The position numbers were made by a program, and so were the translations under genes. This document shows, in pieces, positions 51,980-60,091 of a stretch of DNA of 64,000 bases (positions are counted from its first letter, which is position 1; every line of letters begins with the position of its first letter). Source of the DNA: RUG563 sp964549135. Lineage in GTDB: Bacteria > Bacillota > Clostridia > Christensenellales > Aristaeellaceae. The notes beneath the pieces are model-generated. The model was not told the origin of the DNA. It made no database searches and saw only the letters and a program-made list of their open reading frames with translations. The DNA lies in assembly GCA_964549135.1 (NCBI GenBank), contig CAZJUJ010000003.1, positions 31,476-95,475 on the forward strand. The letters are read 5' to 3'.

Positions 51980-52288
51980 GCTGTATCCCTCGCTTTCTTA
52001 ATGGAAGCCCTATCCATATTTTACACGAACCGCCTGAAAAATACAAGAAAATATTGCATTAATCCTTGCTTATACCTGGCATGTTTCTTGATTTTCCTTG
52101 TCGTTTGTTTTCAAAGGTGGCATTTATGGCATATCGCATAGCCGAAATAAAATATTTGCAATATACTAAATGATATTAGCAATGGACATTGTGTTATTTC
52201 TGCCATAGAATAAAGCCAGATTGATGCATGGCGCATCACAATCGGCAATATCACAGGAACATCCTGTGAAAAAAGGAGGAAAACCCAC
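51980..52288. promoter_or_regulatory. Divergent control region of the sugar importer
   Basis: The 309-bp gap has TGGACA (52,183) and TAGAAT (52,206) with a 17-bp spacer for the importer operon. TTGCAATATACTAAATGATA overlapping ATATTAGCAA just upstream (52,156-52,182) is an imperfect inverted repeat where the AraC protein may bind. TCACAGGA-ACA-TCCTGTGA at 52,251-52,269 is a perfect hairpin nine bases before the RBS and ends in A6, perhaps an mRNA-stabilising or translation-control structure. Confidence 0.65.
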
Positions 52289-53920
52289 ATGAAGAAACTC
52301 TTGGCATTGGCTCTGGTGCTGTGCCTGGCGCTGTCTGCCGTTCCCGCCCTCGCGCTGGATCTGCTGCCCGCCGGGGATACCTATCCCATCAAGACCGATA
52401 AGGTTATCACATGGTATAACCAGGATAACATTATCCCCCACGAAAAATTTGCCAACGCGGATGAATCTCCCTTCCATATTGGTCTGGAAAAGATTTTCGG
52501 CGTAGAAATCGAATGGTCCTTCCCCACCACCGGCGCTGACGGCAACACCATCACCCAGGCGCTGCTGGCCGATCCCGCCAATCTGCCTGACATCATGGGC
52601 GCTTACTTCAGCTCCAATGCCAGCCAGTACATCGATGACGAAATTATCTGGGATCTGACTGAATACCTGCCCGAATATGCCCCCGCCTACTGGCATTTCC
52701 TGCAGACCCATCCCGATTATGACAAGGCCATGAAGACCGACGACGGCAAGTATTATTCCTTCGGCTTCTTCCGTGAAGACGGCGGCTGGAATGATACCTA
52801 TCAGGGCCCGGTCATCCGCACCGACTGGCTGAAGGAATGCAACCTGGAAATCCCCACCACCATCTCTGAATTCGAAAACGTCATCCGCGTTTTCAATCAG
52901 AAGTACGGCGCGAAGTTCAACTCCGCCTATGGCCCCCGCTGGAAGGCCTGCGGTCTGGCCGGTGCTTTCGGCTCCTATGCCAATGCCACCACCGATTATT
53001 CCTGGTATGTGAAGGACGGCAAGGTCGGCTTCGCTCAGGCTGATGATTCCTGGCGCAATTACATGTCCTGGCTGGCCGGTCTGTGGGCCGATGGCCTGAT
53101 TGACCAGGATATCCTCTCCGAAGATGATACCACCATCAAGACCAAGGTGCATAACGATCTGTGCGGCATCGCCCTGACCTCCATGGGCCAGATGAACAAC
53201 TGGAACAAGGAACGCATGGCGGATGGCAAGGAAGCCGTTTGGATGGGCATCCCCTATCCCACCGATGAAGATGGCAACATCACCTCCGTTTTCGGCGGCC
53301 TGGGCATCGGCAATAAGACCAACGTCATCACCCGCAGCGCGGATGAAGAAACCATGAAGATCTGCCTGCAGATGCTGGATTACGCCTTCACCGCCGAGGG
53401 CTTCCTCTACTGGAACTATGGTGAAGAGAATGTTTCCTGGGTGATGGGCGATGACGGCGTGCCTCAGTTCACCGCTCTGGTTAATGAAGACGCCGATACT
53501 GATCCCATGACCAAGTACAACGGCACCACCTGGGGCCGCGAGGGCATCCAGGCCACCAACCTGCTCTACCTCAAGAACAGCGAGGCCGCTATCGCCGCCA
53601 ACGACACCTGGTTCTATCTCTTCGGCAAGGATGAATACTTCGCTGATCCCGCCGTCTATGAAAAGACCCTGGATGTCACCGGCCGCTGGGTGTACCCCGT
53701 CTCCATCACCTACACCACCGCTGAATCCGATGAGCTGGATATGATCGGCGTGAACCTGTCCACCTATGTGGAGCAGAGCTATGCCGAATTCCTCAACGGC
53801 ACCAAGAATATCAATGACGACGCCGTATGGCAGGATCACCTCAAGAACCTGGAAAGCTATAAGCTCTCCCGCATTCTGGAAATCCGTCAGGCTGCGTACG
53901 ATCGTTATGCCGCTCGTTAA
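52289..53920 (+). CDS. Extracellular solute-binding protein of a sugar ABC importer (LplA-like)
   Basis: A 543-aa binding protein with signal peptide MKKLLALALVLCLALSAVPA. There is no lipobox cysteine, unusual for a Gram-positive binding protein, which would be released unless held otherwise. The mature part is a type of carbohydrate-binding protein paired with LplB/LplC permeases (YNQDNIIPHEKFANADESPF, GFFREDGGWNDTYQGPVIRT, VFGGLGIGNKTNVI). AAGGAGG precedes the ATG. Codon use is more biased than neighbours (many AAG, AAC), consistent with strong expression. Confidence 0.92.
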   Translation: MKKLLALALVLCLALSAVPALALDLLPAGDTYPIKTDKVITWYNQDNIIPHEKFANADESPFHIGLEKIFGVEIEWSFPTTGADGNTITQALLADPANLPDIMGAYFSSNASQYIDDEIIWDLTEYLPEYAPAYWHFLQTHPDYDKAMKTDDGKYYSFGFFREDGGWNDTYQGPVIRTDWLKECNLEIPTTISEFENVIRVFNQKYGAKFNSAYGPRWKACGLAGAFGSYANATTDYSWYVKDGKVGFAQADDSWRNYMSWLAGLWADGLIDQDILSEDDTTIKTKVHNDLCGIALTSMGQMNNWNKERMADGKEAVWMGIPYPTDEDGNITSVFGGLGIGNKTNVITRSADEETMKICLQMLDYAFTAEGFLYWNYGEENVSWVMGDDGVPQFTALVNEDADTDPMTKYNGTTWGREGIQATNLLYLKNSEAAIAANDTWFYLFGKDEYFADPAVYEKTLDVTGRWVYPVSITYTTAESDELDMIGVNLSTYVEQSYAEFLNGTKNINDDAVWQDHLKNLESYKLSRILEIRQAAYDRYAAR

Positions 53921-53999
53921 CAAGCAAACCATAGCTGAAAGAGGCGCGTAATACCAAGTTTTGAGCCTCTGATCTGCCGCCTGTAAACGACGGAGGATG

Positions 54000-54030
54000 G
54001 CGGGAGGCGCGAAAGCGCTTCCCGCTGTTT
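54000..54030 (+). terminator. Stem-loop between binding protein and permease genes
   Basis: GCGGGAGGCGC-GAAA-GCGCTTCCCGC is an 11-bp stem with GNRA loop, followed by TGTTT. It may act as a partial terminator or 3' stabiliser that keeps binding-protein mRNA in excess over permease mRNA. Confidence 0.65.
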
Positions 54031-54073
54031 CCATACAATCCCGATGAGAAAAAATGCAAGGAGGCTGAAAAGT

Positions 54074-55048
54074 GTGCAGCTGAAAGCCAAGCATTCCTCT
54101 CCCCCACAAATCAGCCAGCATACCTTCCGGCTGGGCCATCGCCTGGCCCGGGACTGGAAGCTGAATAAATGGAAGTATGTGCTGATTATTCCCGTGCTGG
54201 TCTATCTGGCCATATTCGCCTATAAGCCCATGTACGGCCTGGTGATCGCCTTCAAGAATTACAAGATTACCCGCGGCATCGAGCGCAGCGCCTGGTGTTC
54301 GCCCTGGTATTACTGGTTTGAGCAATTCTTCAATTCACCGAATTTCTGGCCTCTGCTGCGCAATACCTTTACCATCAGCGGCCTGACCATTCTTTTCGGC
54401 TTCCCGGCCCCCATCATTCTGGCGCTTTTGCTCAACGAGGTGCGCAATAATAAATTCAAGCGCACCGTGCAGACCATCACCTACATGCCCTACTTCATTT
54501 CCATGGTGGTTACCTGCTCGCTGATCAATATCTACTGCAAGCAGAATGGTCTTTTCAGCCAGATCGCCACCTTCTTTGGCGGGCAAGGGCAGAATTATCT
54601 GGTCAATCCCGCCTGTTTCCGCACGATCTATGTCCTTTCGGATATCTGGCACGGCATCGGCTGGAATTCCATCATCTACCTGGCCGCTCTCTCCGGCATC
54701 GATCAGGAGCAGTATGAGGCCGCCCGCATCGACGGCGCCAATCGCTTCCAGCAGCTTCTGCATATCACCCTGCCGGGCCTGCTGCCCACCATCATGATTC
54801 TCTTCATCCTGCGTATGGGCAGCATCCTCAACGTAGGCTATGAAAAGATTCTGCTGCTCTACACCCCCTCCACCTACGAGGTCGCCGACGTCTTTTCCAC
54901 CTACACCTACCGCATCTCTCTTGGCGCCACGAACCCGATGTATTCCCTGTCTACGGCGGTGGGGCTGTTCAATACGCTGGTCAATATCGTCTTCCTGCTG
55001 ATCACCAATTACTTCAGCCAGCGGTTTACCGAATCCAGCCTGTTCTAA
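54074..55048 (+). CDS. Sugar ABC transporter permease, LplB-type
   Basis: A 324-aa inner-membrane permease with about six hydrophobic segments and the EAA loop GIDQEQYEAARIDGANRFQQ, which contacts the ATPase. YVLIIPVLVYLAIFAYKPMY is the usual first segment of the LplB/YtcP group. AGGAGG with nine-base spacing points to GTG at 54,074; the ATG 30 bp upstream has no site and overlaps that RBS. Confidence 0.92.
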   Translation: MQLKAKHSSPPQISQHTFRLGHRLARDWKLNKWKYVLIIPVLVYLAIFAYKPMYGLVIAFKNYKITRGIERSAWCSPWYYWFEQFFNSPNFWPLLRNTFTISGLTILFGFPAPIILALLLNEVRNNKFKRTVQTITYMPYFISMVVTCSLINIYCKQNGLFSQIATFFGGQGQNYLVNPACFRTIYVLSDIWHGIGWNSIIYLAALSGIDQEQYEAARIDGANRFQQLLHITLPGLLPTIMILFILRMGSILNVGYEKILLLYTPSTYEVADVFSTYTYRISLGATNPMYSLSTAVGLFNTLVNIVFLLITNYFSQRFTESSLF

Positions 55049-55063
55049 GGGAGGCGAAAGAGA

Positions 55064-55984
55064 ATGAATAAGCAGAACAAACTGAATCCCCGGAAAGCGG
55101 GAAACGCCATCAAGCGAACCTGGGGCGATAAGGTATTTGATTGTATCAATACCCTCATCCTTCTGGCCCTCTGCTTTGTGACGCTCTACCCCATGTGGTA
55201 TTGCCTGTGCGCCTCCTTTACGCAGAATAGCTATCTGGTGGCCCATCAGGGGCTGATCATCTGGCCCCACGGCTTTACCACCGGCTCCTATTCCCTGGCC
55301 TTTACCCATCCGCTGCTGCTTTCCGGCTACAAGAATATCCTGATCATCCTGGCGGTTTCGCTGCCGCTGAATATCGTGCTGACGCTCTTTGCCGGCTATT
55401 TCATGGCCTCCAAGGGCGTGATGTTCAAGCCGATTGTTCAGTTCCTCATCATGTTCACCATGTTCTTCTCCGGCGGCATGATCCCGTCGTACCTGAATAT
55501 CCGCTCGCTGGGGCTGTATAATTCCCTCTGGGCGCTGATTCTGCCCGGGGCCATGAGCGTATACAATTCCATCATCTGCCGCACCGCCATCCAGGCCGTG
55601 CCAGACAGCCTGACGGAATCGGCCTATATCGATGGGGCCAACGATCTGATCATCGTTTTCAGGATCATTCTGCCCCTGATCATGCCCACCATCGCCGTGC
55701 TGCTGCTGTATTATGGCGTGGGCCACTGGAATTCCTGGTTCAATGCCTCCATCTACCTGATGGATAATGAAAAGCTGCCCATCCAGAATATCATGCGCTC
55801 GATCCTGATCGCCAATTCGGGCGTGCTGAATTCCGCCGCAGCCGAAAATGATAAGGTGAATGAATTCGCCGAATCCATCAAGTATTCCACCATCATCCTG
55901 ACCACCGTGCCCGTCCTCTGCATCTACCCCTTCCTCCAGAAATACTTCGTCAAGGGCGTAATGGTCGGCGCGGTGAAGGGCTGA
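55064..55984 (+). CDS. Sugar ABC transporter permease, LplC-type
   Basis: A 306-aa permease and partner of the preceding one. First membrane segment around residues 24-45; the EAA loop reads LTESAYIDGANDLIIVFRII; the C-terminus FVKGVMVGAVKG is typical of the LplC/YtcP family. GGGAGG precedes the ATG, 15 bp after the LplB-type gene. No ATP-binding gene follows, so the importer probably uses a shared MsmK-type ATPase from elsewhere. Confidence 0.94.
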   Translation: MNKQNKLNPRKAGNAIKRTWGDKVFDCINTLILLALCFVTLYPMWYCLCASFTQNSYLVAHQGLIIWPHGFTTGSYSLAFTHPLLLSGYKNILIILAVSLPLNIVLTLFAGYFMASKGVMFKPIVQFLIMFTMFFSGGMIPSYLNIRSLGLYNSLWALILPGAMSVYNSIICRTAIQAVPDSLTESAYIDGANDLIIVFRIILPLIMPTIAVLLLYYGVGHWNSWFNASIYLMDNEKLPIQNIMRSILIANSGVLNSAAAENDKVNEFAESIKYSTIILTTVPVLCIYPFLQKYFVKGVMVGAVKG

Positions 55985-56094
55985 TAAAAAGACGGAGACG
56001 GGTGTTTTTCCCCCGTTCCTTCGATCAGAAGCATCCCTGCCAGCATCATTCCAAATGAAAATGCTGCATTGGACGCGTAACCGGGGGAAAATTT

Positions 56095-56135
56095 TGCAGG
56101 GAGCCGCTTTTGTGATCAAACGCGGTTCCCCTGCA
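56095..56135. repeat. Palindromic intergenic element, copy B
   Basis: TGCAGGGAGCCGC pairs with GCGGTTCCCCTGCA around CTTTTGTGATCAAAC. The core and flanks resemble copies A (28.2 kb) and C (56.4 kb). Confidence 0.8.
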
Positions 56136-56216
56136 TCCCACCTCCGATAACCGGTTCCGGATGCTTCATGAAGTAATAGAACCCGATTGAATGTCTGAAC
56201 CGCAAAAAGCAATAGC

Positions 56217-56262
56217 AAAACAGCAATGCTTTCAAGGTGAGAGCATTGCTGTTTTCTTTCTC
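56217..56262 (+). terminator. Terminator-like hairpin, related to the one at 45.5 kb
   Basis: AACAGCAATGCT pairs with AGCATTGCTGTT, followed by TTCTTTCTCG. Sequence and tail closely match the hairpin at 45,522-45,570. Confidence 0.8.
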
Positions 56263-56380
56263 GTTGCAATTATTCTTTTGCTCCACTGGCATTCAATCCA
56301 GCTTTCTCCCTTTTGCTGATCTGGCATTCAATTTGGCAGGAACCAACCATGAACCATCCAGAGCCGGTTTTCGGAGGGGG

Positions 56381-56421
56381 TGCGGGGGAACCACTTTTGA
56401 CTCAAAAGTGGTTCCCCCGCA
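56381..56421. repeat. 41-bp near-perfect palindrome, copy C
   Basis: Two 20-base arms (first half GCGGGGGAACCACTTTTG plus ends) match exactly around a single central C at 56,401. It has the CTTTTG-nnn-CAAAAG core of copies A and B and is preceded by CGGAGGGGG. Confidence 0.9.
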
Positions 56422-56447
56422 AATATTTCCCCGTATCCCCGTCCCCA

Positions 56448-57932
56448 TCACCCGCCGCAGGGGATGATCTGCAGCCCTGCGCCCATGCGATAATGCGATC
56501 CATCCCGATCAAAAAGCAGCATCCATTCCGCCCCGCCCACATGCAGATTGGCAACGCAGAAATAGGGCCACTCCTCCGGAATCATGGGATCAGCCGTCGG
56601 CACGCCATCCGTGCCCAAACGAATGCCCAGCAGCCCGTCCAGAATCAGATCCGCAAAGGTAGAATGATTGTAATCCTTTCCCCGCTCATAGCCGCCGCGC
56701 GCAGGATTCCAATGATCCGCCTTCAGCTCCCTCCGGGCAATCCATTCGCCGGTGTAGGGATCCATATCCTCATCGATCCAGGGCTTCCATCCGCCGGATG
56801 CATCCCGGATGCGATGGGCATAGGCGTATTGCCTGAGCAGCGCATAATAATCCCCCGCCGTAAAGCCGGGCACGGCGGGATACTCCCGCAAAAGCCGGGC
56901 GGCAGCCGTCAGGGTCTGGGCGGTGGCAAAGGGCCAGACCGGGCCATTCCAGAGGCATTCGTGGGCCTGCGGCGCCATGAAACGCGGATGCCGCTGCTCC
57001 GCCGTGGTGAGCCCCCAGGGCGCGGCAAAGCCTTGAGAATCCTGAAGCTGCAAAATGGCGGCCTCATGACCGGGCGTTGGCAAGCCGAAATACCAGGGAA
57101 TATAGCCCGTCAGCTCCCGCACATAACGGGCATCCTTAACCGGTCTGCACGAAAAATCGCCCCGGCTCTCCGCCTCCGTGCAGGGAATCGTGCGGAAAAA
57201 ATCCCCATCCCAGAGAAGCCGCTCCACCCTCTTCCGCAGCCGCTGCGCCTTTTCTTCATAGCGGCGGCTTGCTTCCTCCTGCCCGCTTCGGGCGGCAAGC
57301 CGGGAAATGGCCAGGGCATCGCCATACAGATAGCTGTTCATCGTGGGCCGAAAGCCCGGCCCGCTGTTGGAATATTCCATGCCGTCCCGATCATCATTGG
57401 ACCAGAATAGCCCGCACGGACGAAGGCTTATGGTCTCCCGCTTTTCATAGAGGGAAATCAGCCCGGGCAGACATTCCTGCCCAAAGGCCCAATCCCCCTT
57501 CAGCGCGCAATAATCCTCCACCGCCGTGGCCAGCCACATGCTGTAGGAGAGGGAGCTTCCCTTTTCAAAGGCCCAGAAGCGGATGTATTCCCGCATCCAG
57601 CCCGCCCGATCCCGCAGCCATCGCCCCTCGCGAATATGATGGCAGCAGGCGCAATTGATGGTGTTATGGGGCCCGGCCCAGGGCACATCGGGCAGAAATT
57701 CGGTCAGTACATGCCCCGCTTCCGTTTCCTTCCAATGCTTCCGGAATACCCACCAGCGGAAATAATAGATTTCCTCCAACAGCGAATCCGGGCAATCAAG
57801 CAGCGGGATATTTTCGCCGAGCCATTCCGGGGCTTTATCGTTTGGAATAAGCCGGGTGCTGTTCTCGTCATCCTGCGCCTGAAAGCGATCAGTATATTGC
57901 CGCAGCTTTTCCAGTAAGGCATTCCTGATCAT
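56448..57932 (-). CDS. (alpha/alpha)6-barrel glycosidase, GH63/MGH1-like
   Basis: A 494-aa enzyme without signal peptide. Recognisable phrases of the GH63/trehalase-like barrel are FRWWVFRKHW, LPDVPWAGPHNTINCACCHH, LFWSNDDRDGMEYSNSGP (putative catalytic Asp), RPTMNSYLYGDALAISRLA and HECLWNGPVWPFATAQTL, then HSTFADLILDGLLGI. Members release glucose or mannosyl units from oligosaccharides. It is cotranscribed with the beta-propeller glycosidase 21 bp... downstream order being propeller gene first (58,871 to 57,954), then this one. The ATG has GGGGGAGG upstream. Confidence 0.82.
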   Translation of the reverse strand: MIRNALLEKLRQYTDRFQAQDDENSTRLIPNDKAPEWLGENIPLLDCPDSLLEEIYYFRWWVFRKHWKETEAGHVLTEFLPDVPWAGPHNTINCACCHHIREGRWLRDRAGWMREYIRFWAFEKGSSLSYSMWLATAVEDYCALKGDWAFGQECLPGLISLYEKRETISLRPCGLFWSNDDRDGMEYSNSGPGFRPTMNSYLYGDALAISRLAARSGQEEASRRYEEKAQRLRKRVERLLWDGDFFRTIPCTEAESRGDFSCRPVKDARYVRELTGYIPWYFGLPTPGHEAAILQLQDSQGFAAPWGLTTAEQRHPRFMAPQAHECLWNGPVWPFATAQTLTAAARLLREYPAVPGFTAGDYYALLRQYAYAHRIRDASGGWKPWIDEDMDPYTGEWIARRELKADHWNPARGGYERGKDYNHSTFADLILDGLLGIRLGTDGVPTADPMIPEEWPYFCVANLHVGGAEWMLLFDRDGSHYRMGAGLQIIPCGG

Positions 57933-57953
57933 GTATTTTCCTCCCCCGGCAGC

Positions 57954-58871
57954 TTAGAACCGCAGCGTGTTTCCGGGCTGTATGGCCAGGCCGATCTGCT
58001 CCTTATGTCCATGCCTGCCATTATACCAAAGCATCCAATTTTCCCCAACATGCATCACAAATGGCTTATAACACGCCTCGTCATCCCATGCATTTTCGCC
58101 GGGCGCAATGATGGGATTCAGGCTGGAGCGCTCCCAATTCGTAATGCCATCCCGGGAGCGGGCCATGCCAATCTGTGCATAATCGATATTCTGATAGCCG
58201 ATATAGAACATGCGATACCAGCCGTCCTCAAAAAACACATGGCAGCCCGCCACCTTCGCATGCTCCCAGGGAATGGCGGCATCGGCGGAAAAGACGGGAT
58301 TAAACGGGCTTTTGCTCCAGCAGCGGCCATCCCGGCTTTCCGCATAGCCGATGGCATCGGGCTCATACTGCTCCCCGCCGGAATACCACATCCTGAAAAT
58401 GCCGGCTTTTTCATCCCATTCCACGTTGGGACACATCACGCTGTTCTTTTCCCAGGGCATTTCTGCCCGCAGAACAGGCCTGTCCCCAGTGCGGGTAAAA
58501 TGCACGCCGTCCTCGCTCACCGCATGAAAAATATCCGATGTGCCCGCTTCATGCCCGGGCATGCGCTGGCCGGTATACCACATATGGCTGATGCTGCCCA
58601 CCTTGACCACGCACGGGCGGTTCAGGGCATCCTCCCAATGCTCGGGCGTCTGCCGGGGCGCAATGCAGATTTCCGGCTTGCTCCAATGGATTCCGTCCTC
58701 GCTTGTGCAAAGCGCGATGGAATGGCAATCGCGCCATGAAAAATACATGAGCATGCGCCCGTCCTCTTTCCGCATGGAAAGATCAAAGCAGGTGCCGATT
58801 TCGCCGCCAAGCAGCGGATTTTCGGGATGCTTTTCCCAGCCGCCCCGGGCACCGCGAAAGAAATTCTCCAT
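57954..58871 (-). CDS. Five-bladed beta-propeller glycosidase (GH43/GH130-like)
   Basis: A 305-aa intracellular protein with repeated propeller blades: HPENPLLGG, MYFSWRDCHSIALCTSEDGI, HWSKPEICIAPRQ, MWYTGQRMPGHEAGTSDIFH, FRMWYSGGEQYEPDAIGYAE and MFYIGYQNIDYAQIGMARSR. Such sequences fall near GH43, GH32 and GH130; the exact family and substrate cannot be set by eye. I use the ATG of MENFFRG; two more ATGs lie 9 and 12 bases upstream with AGGAAAGG near them, so the start is uncertain by four residues. Confidence 0.8.
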   Translation of the reverse strand: MENFFRGARGGWEKHPENPLLGGEIGTCFDLSMRKEDGRMLMYFSWRDCHSIALCTSEDGIHWSKPEICIAPRQTPEHWEDALNRPCVVKVGSISHMWYTGQRMPGHEAGTSDIFHAVSEDGVHFTRTGDRPVLRAEMPWEKNSVMCPNVEWDEKAGIFRMWYSGGEQYEPDAIGYAESRDGRCWSKSPFNPVFSADAAIPWEHAKVAGCHVFFEDGWYRMFYIGYQNIDYAQIGMARSRDGITNWERSSLNPIIAPGENAWDDEACYKPFVMHVGENWMLWYNGRHGHKEQIGLAIQPGNTLRF

Positions 58872-58935
58872 TTTCTCCATCATCCTTTCCTGTATCGCTT
58901 GCCGGGCGCACAGGATGAAAAAGCGAAAATATCCC

Positions 58936-58964
58936 TTGCATCCCCGCGCCTTCAGGAGTATGAT
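58936..58964 (+). promoter_or_regulatory. Sigma-A promoter of the second AraC gene
   Basis: TTGCAT and TATGAT with a 17-bp spacer, 45 bp before the ATG, in the divergent gap with the glycosidase genes. Confidence 0.65.
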
Positions 58965-59009
58965 AATCAATAGACGGCGCTTAATTCTATGCACGGTGGA
59001 GGAAAAACT

Positions 59010-59831
59010 ATGCAGAATCGCTCCAATTTGCCAATAGAGCTGGATCAGAAAATACTGGCGGAGGATTTTCCCGCCTCCTGTCAGTATTATACGCAGCATT
59101 ATCAGAAAAGCAATAGCCTGCATTATCATGACTGCATGGAGCTGGGCCGCTGCATCAGCGGCAGCGGCGTGCAGTATATCGGCGGCGAAATGTATTCCTT
59201 TAGCCCAAATTCCATCACGGTTCTTCTGCCCGCCTGCGTGCATGATTCCCATATCATCATGCAGGATCCAGCCGAAAAGCCCAGCCAATGGCAGTATATT
59301 TTCATTAAACCGGAAGCGCTGGGCATCAAAAATCCCCTGGAAAAGAGCTTTCTGACTATGGAAAAAAGCCTGTGCAGCCTGTTTGAAATAATGTTTGCAG
59401 AGCTTGCTGAAAGGCCCGGGGGCTGGCAGGAGCAGATGCTGCTTTTGCTTCCCGCATTTCTTCGGGCGGCCAAACGCAGCCTCCCCCAGATAAAGCCAAT
59501 GATGCACGGCCCCATGGCCCAGCAGATCGAAGCGGCGCTTCATATCATTGCCAATGAATACCCCCAGGCGCTGAGCGTCAGCGGGCTTGCCGACCGATGC
59601 AATATGAGCGTCAGCTATTTTCGCAAGCTCTTCACCATCAATGTGGGCATGAGCCCCCAGCAGTATATCCTCCATGTGCGTCTCTCCCATGCGGAGCAGC
59701 TATTGCGCGCCACCGATCAGCAGATTCTATCCATCTCCCAGGAGACCGGCTTCCAGACGCTTTCCTCCTTCAACCGCCATTTCCGCCGGGTATACGGCAT
59801 GCCGCCCAGCGCCCTCCGCCGGGGAAAATGA
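59010..59831 (+). CDS. AraC-family regulator divergent from the glycosidases
   Basis: A 273-aa regulator. The cupin sensor contains SLHYHDCMELGRCISGSGVQ and PNSITVLLPACVHDSHII; the DNA-binding domain begins about residue 175 with VSGLADRCNMSVSYFRKLFT and ends with ETGFQTLSSFNRHFRRVYGM. GGTGGAGG sets the MQNRSNL start. Its position suggests control of the two glycosidases, and perhaps of the downstream MFS gene. Confidence 0.9.
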   Translation: MQNRSNLPIELDQKILAEDFPASCQYYTQHYQKSNSLHYHDCMELGRCISGSGVQYIGGEMYSFSPNSITVLLPACVHDSHIIMQDPAEKPSQWQYIFIKPEALGIKNPLEKSFLTMEKSLCSLFEIMFAELAERPGGWQEQMLLLLPAFLRAAKRSLPQIKPMMHGPMAQQIEAALHIIANEYPQALSVSGLADRCNMSVSYFRKLFTINVGMSPQQYILHVRLSHAEQLLRATDQQILSISQETGFQTLSSFNRHFRRVYGMPPSALRRGK

Positions 59832-59879
59832 TGGGCTTCGCCATAATGTCATAATCTTAGAACAATTTTATGCAGGCCA

Positions 59880-59908
59880 TTGCGAAGGCGCGGCTTCTGT
59901 GCTAAAAT
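59880..59908 (+). promoter_or_regulatory. Sigma-A promoter of the MFS gene
   Basis: TTGCGA and TAAAAT with a 17-bp spacer. A 180-nt leader follows; it contains a stem GCATT/AATGC with inner TCCGC/GCGGA at 60,011-60,040. Confidence 0.6.
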
Positions 59909-60091
59909 AGGCGATGTGGGAGGAAGAAAATACTTCGGCGTGCAAAAGCTGTTATAACAATGCAAAAAAATGCCGCCTGCCTGCTGCTGTCCTCCGCAAG
60001 GAAAACGATAGCATTCGCTCCGCAGTAGCGGATAAAATGCGGCTTTTGCCCACAAAAGCAATGCACATCAGGAAAAAACAGGAGGATGCCT

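Larger units (their letters stand above)
55985..56447. other. Intergenic region with three inverted-repeat elements
   Basis: The 463-bp gap between the importer operon and the convergent glycosidase genes contains two palindromic elements and a terminator-like hairpin, listed separately. TGGCATTCAATCCAGC and TGGCATTCAATTTGGC at about 56,287 and 56,321 are a short direct repeat. No gene. Confidence 0.7.
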
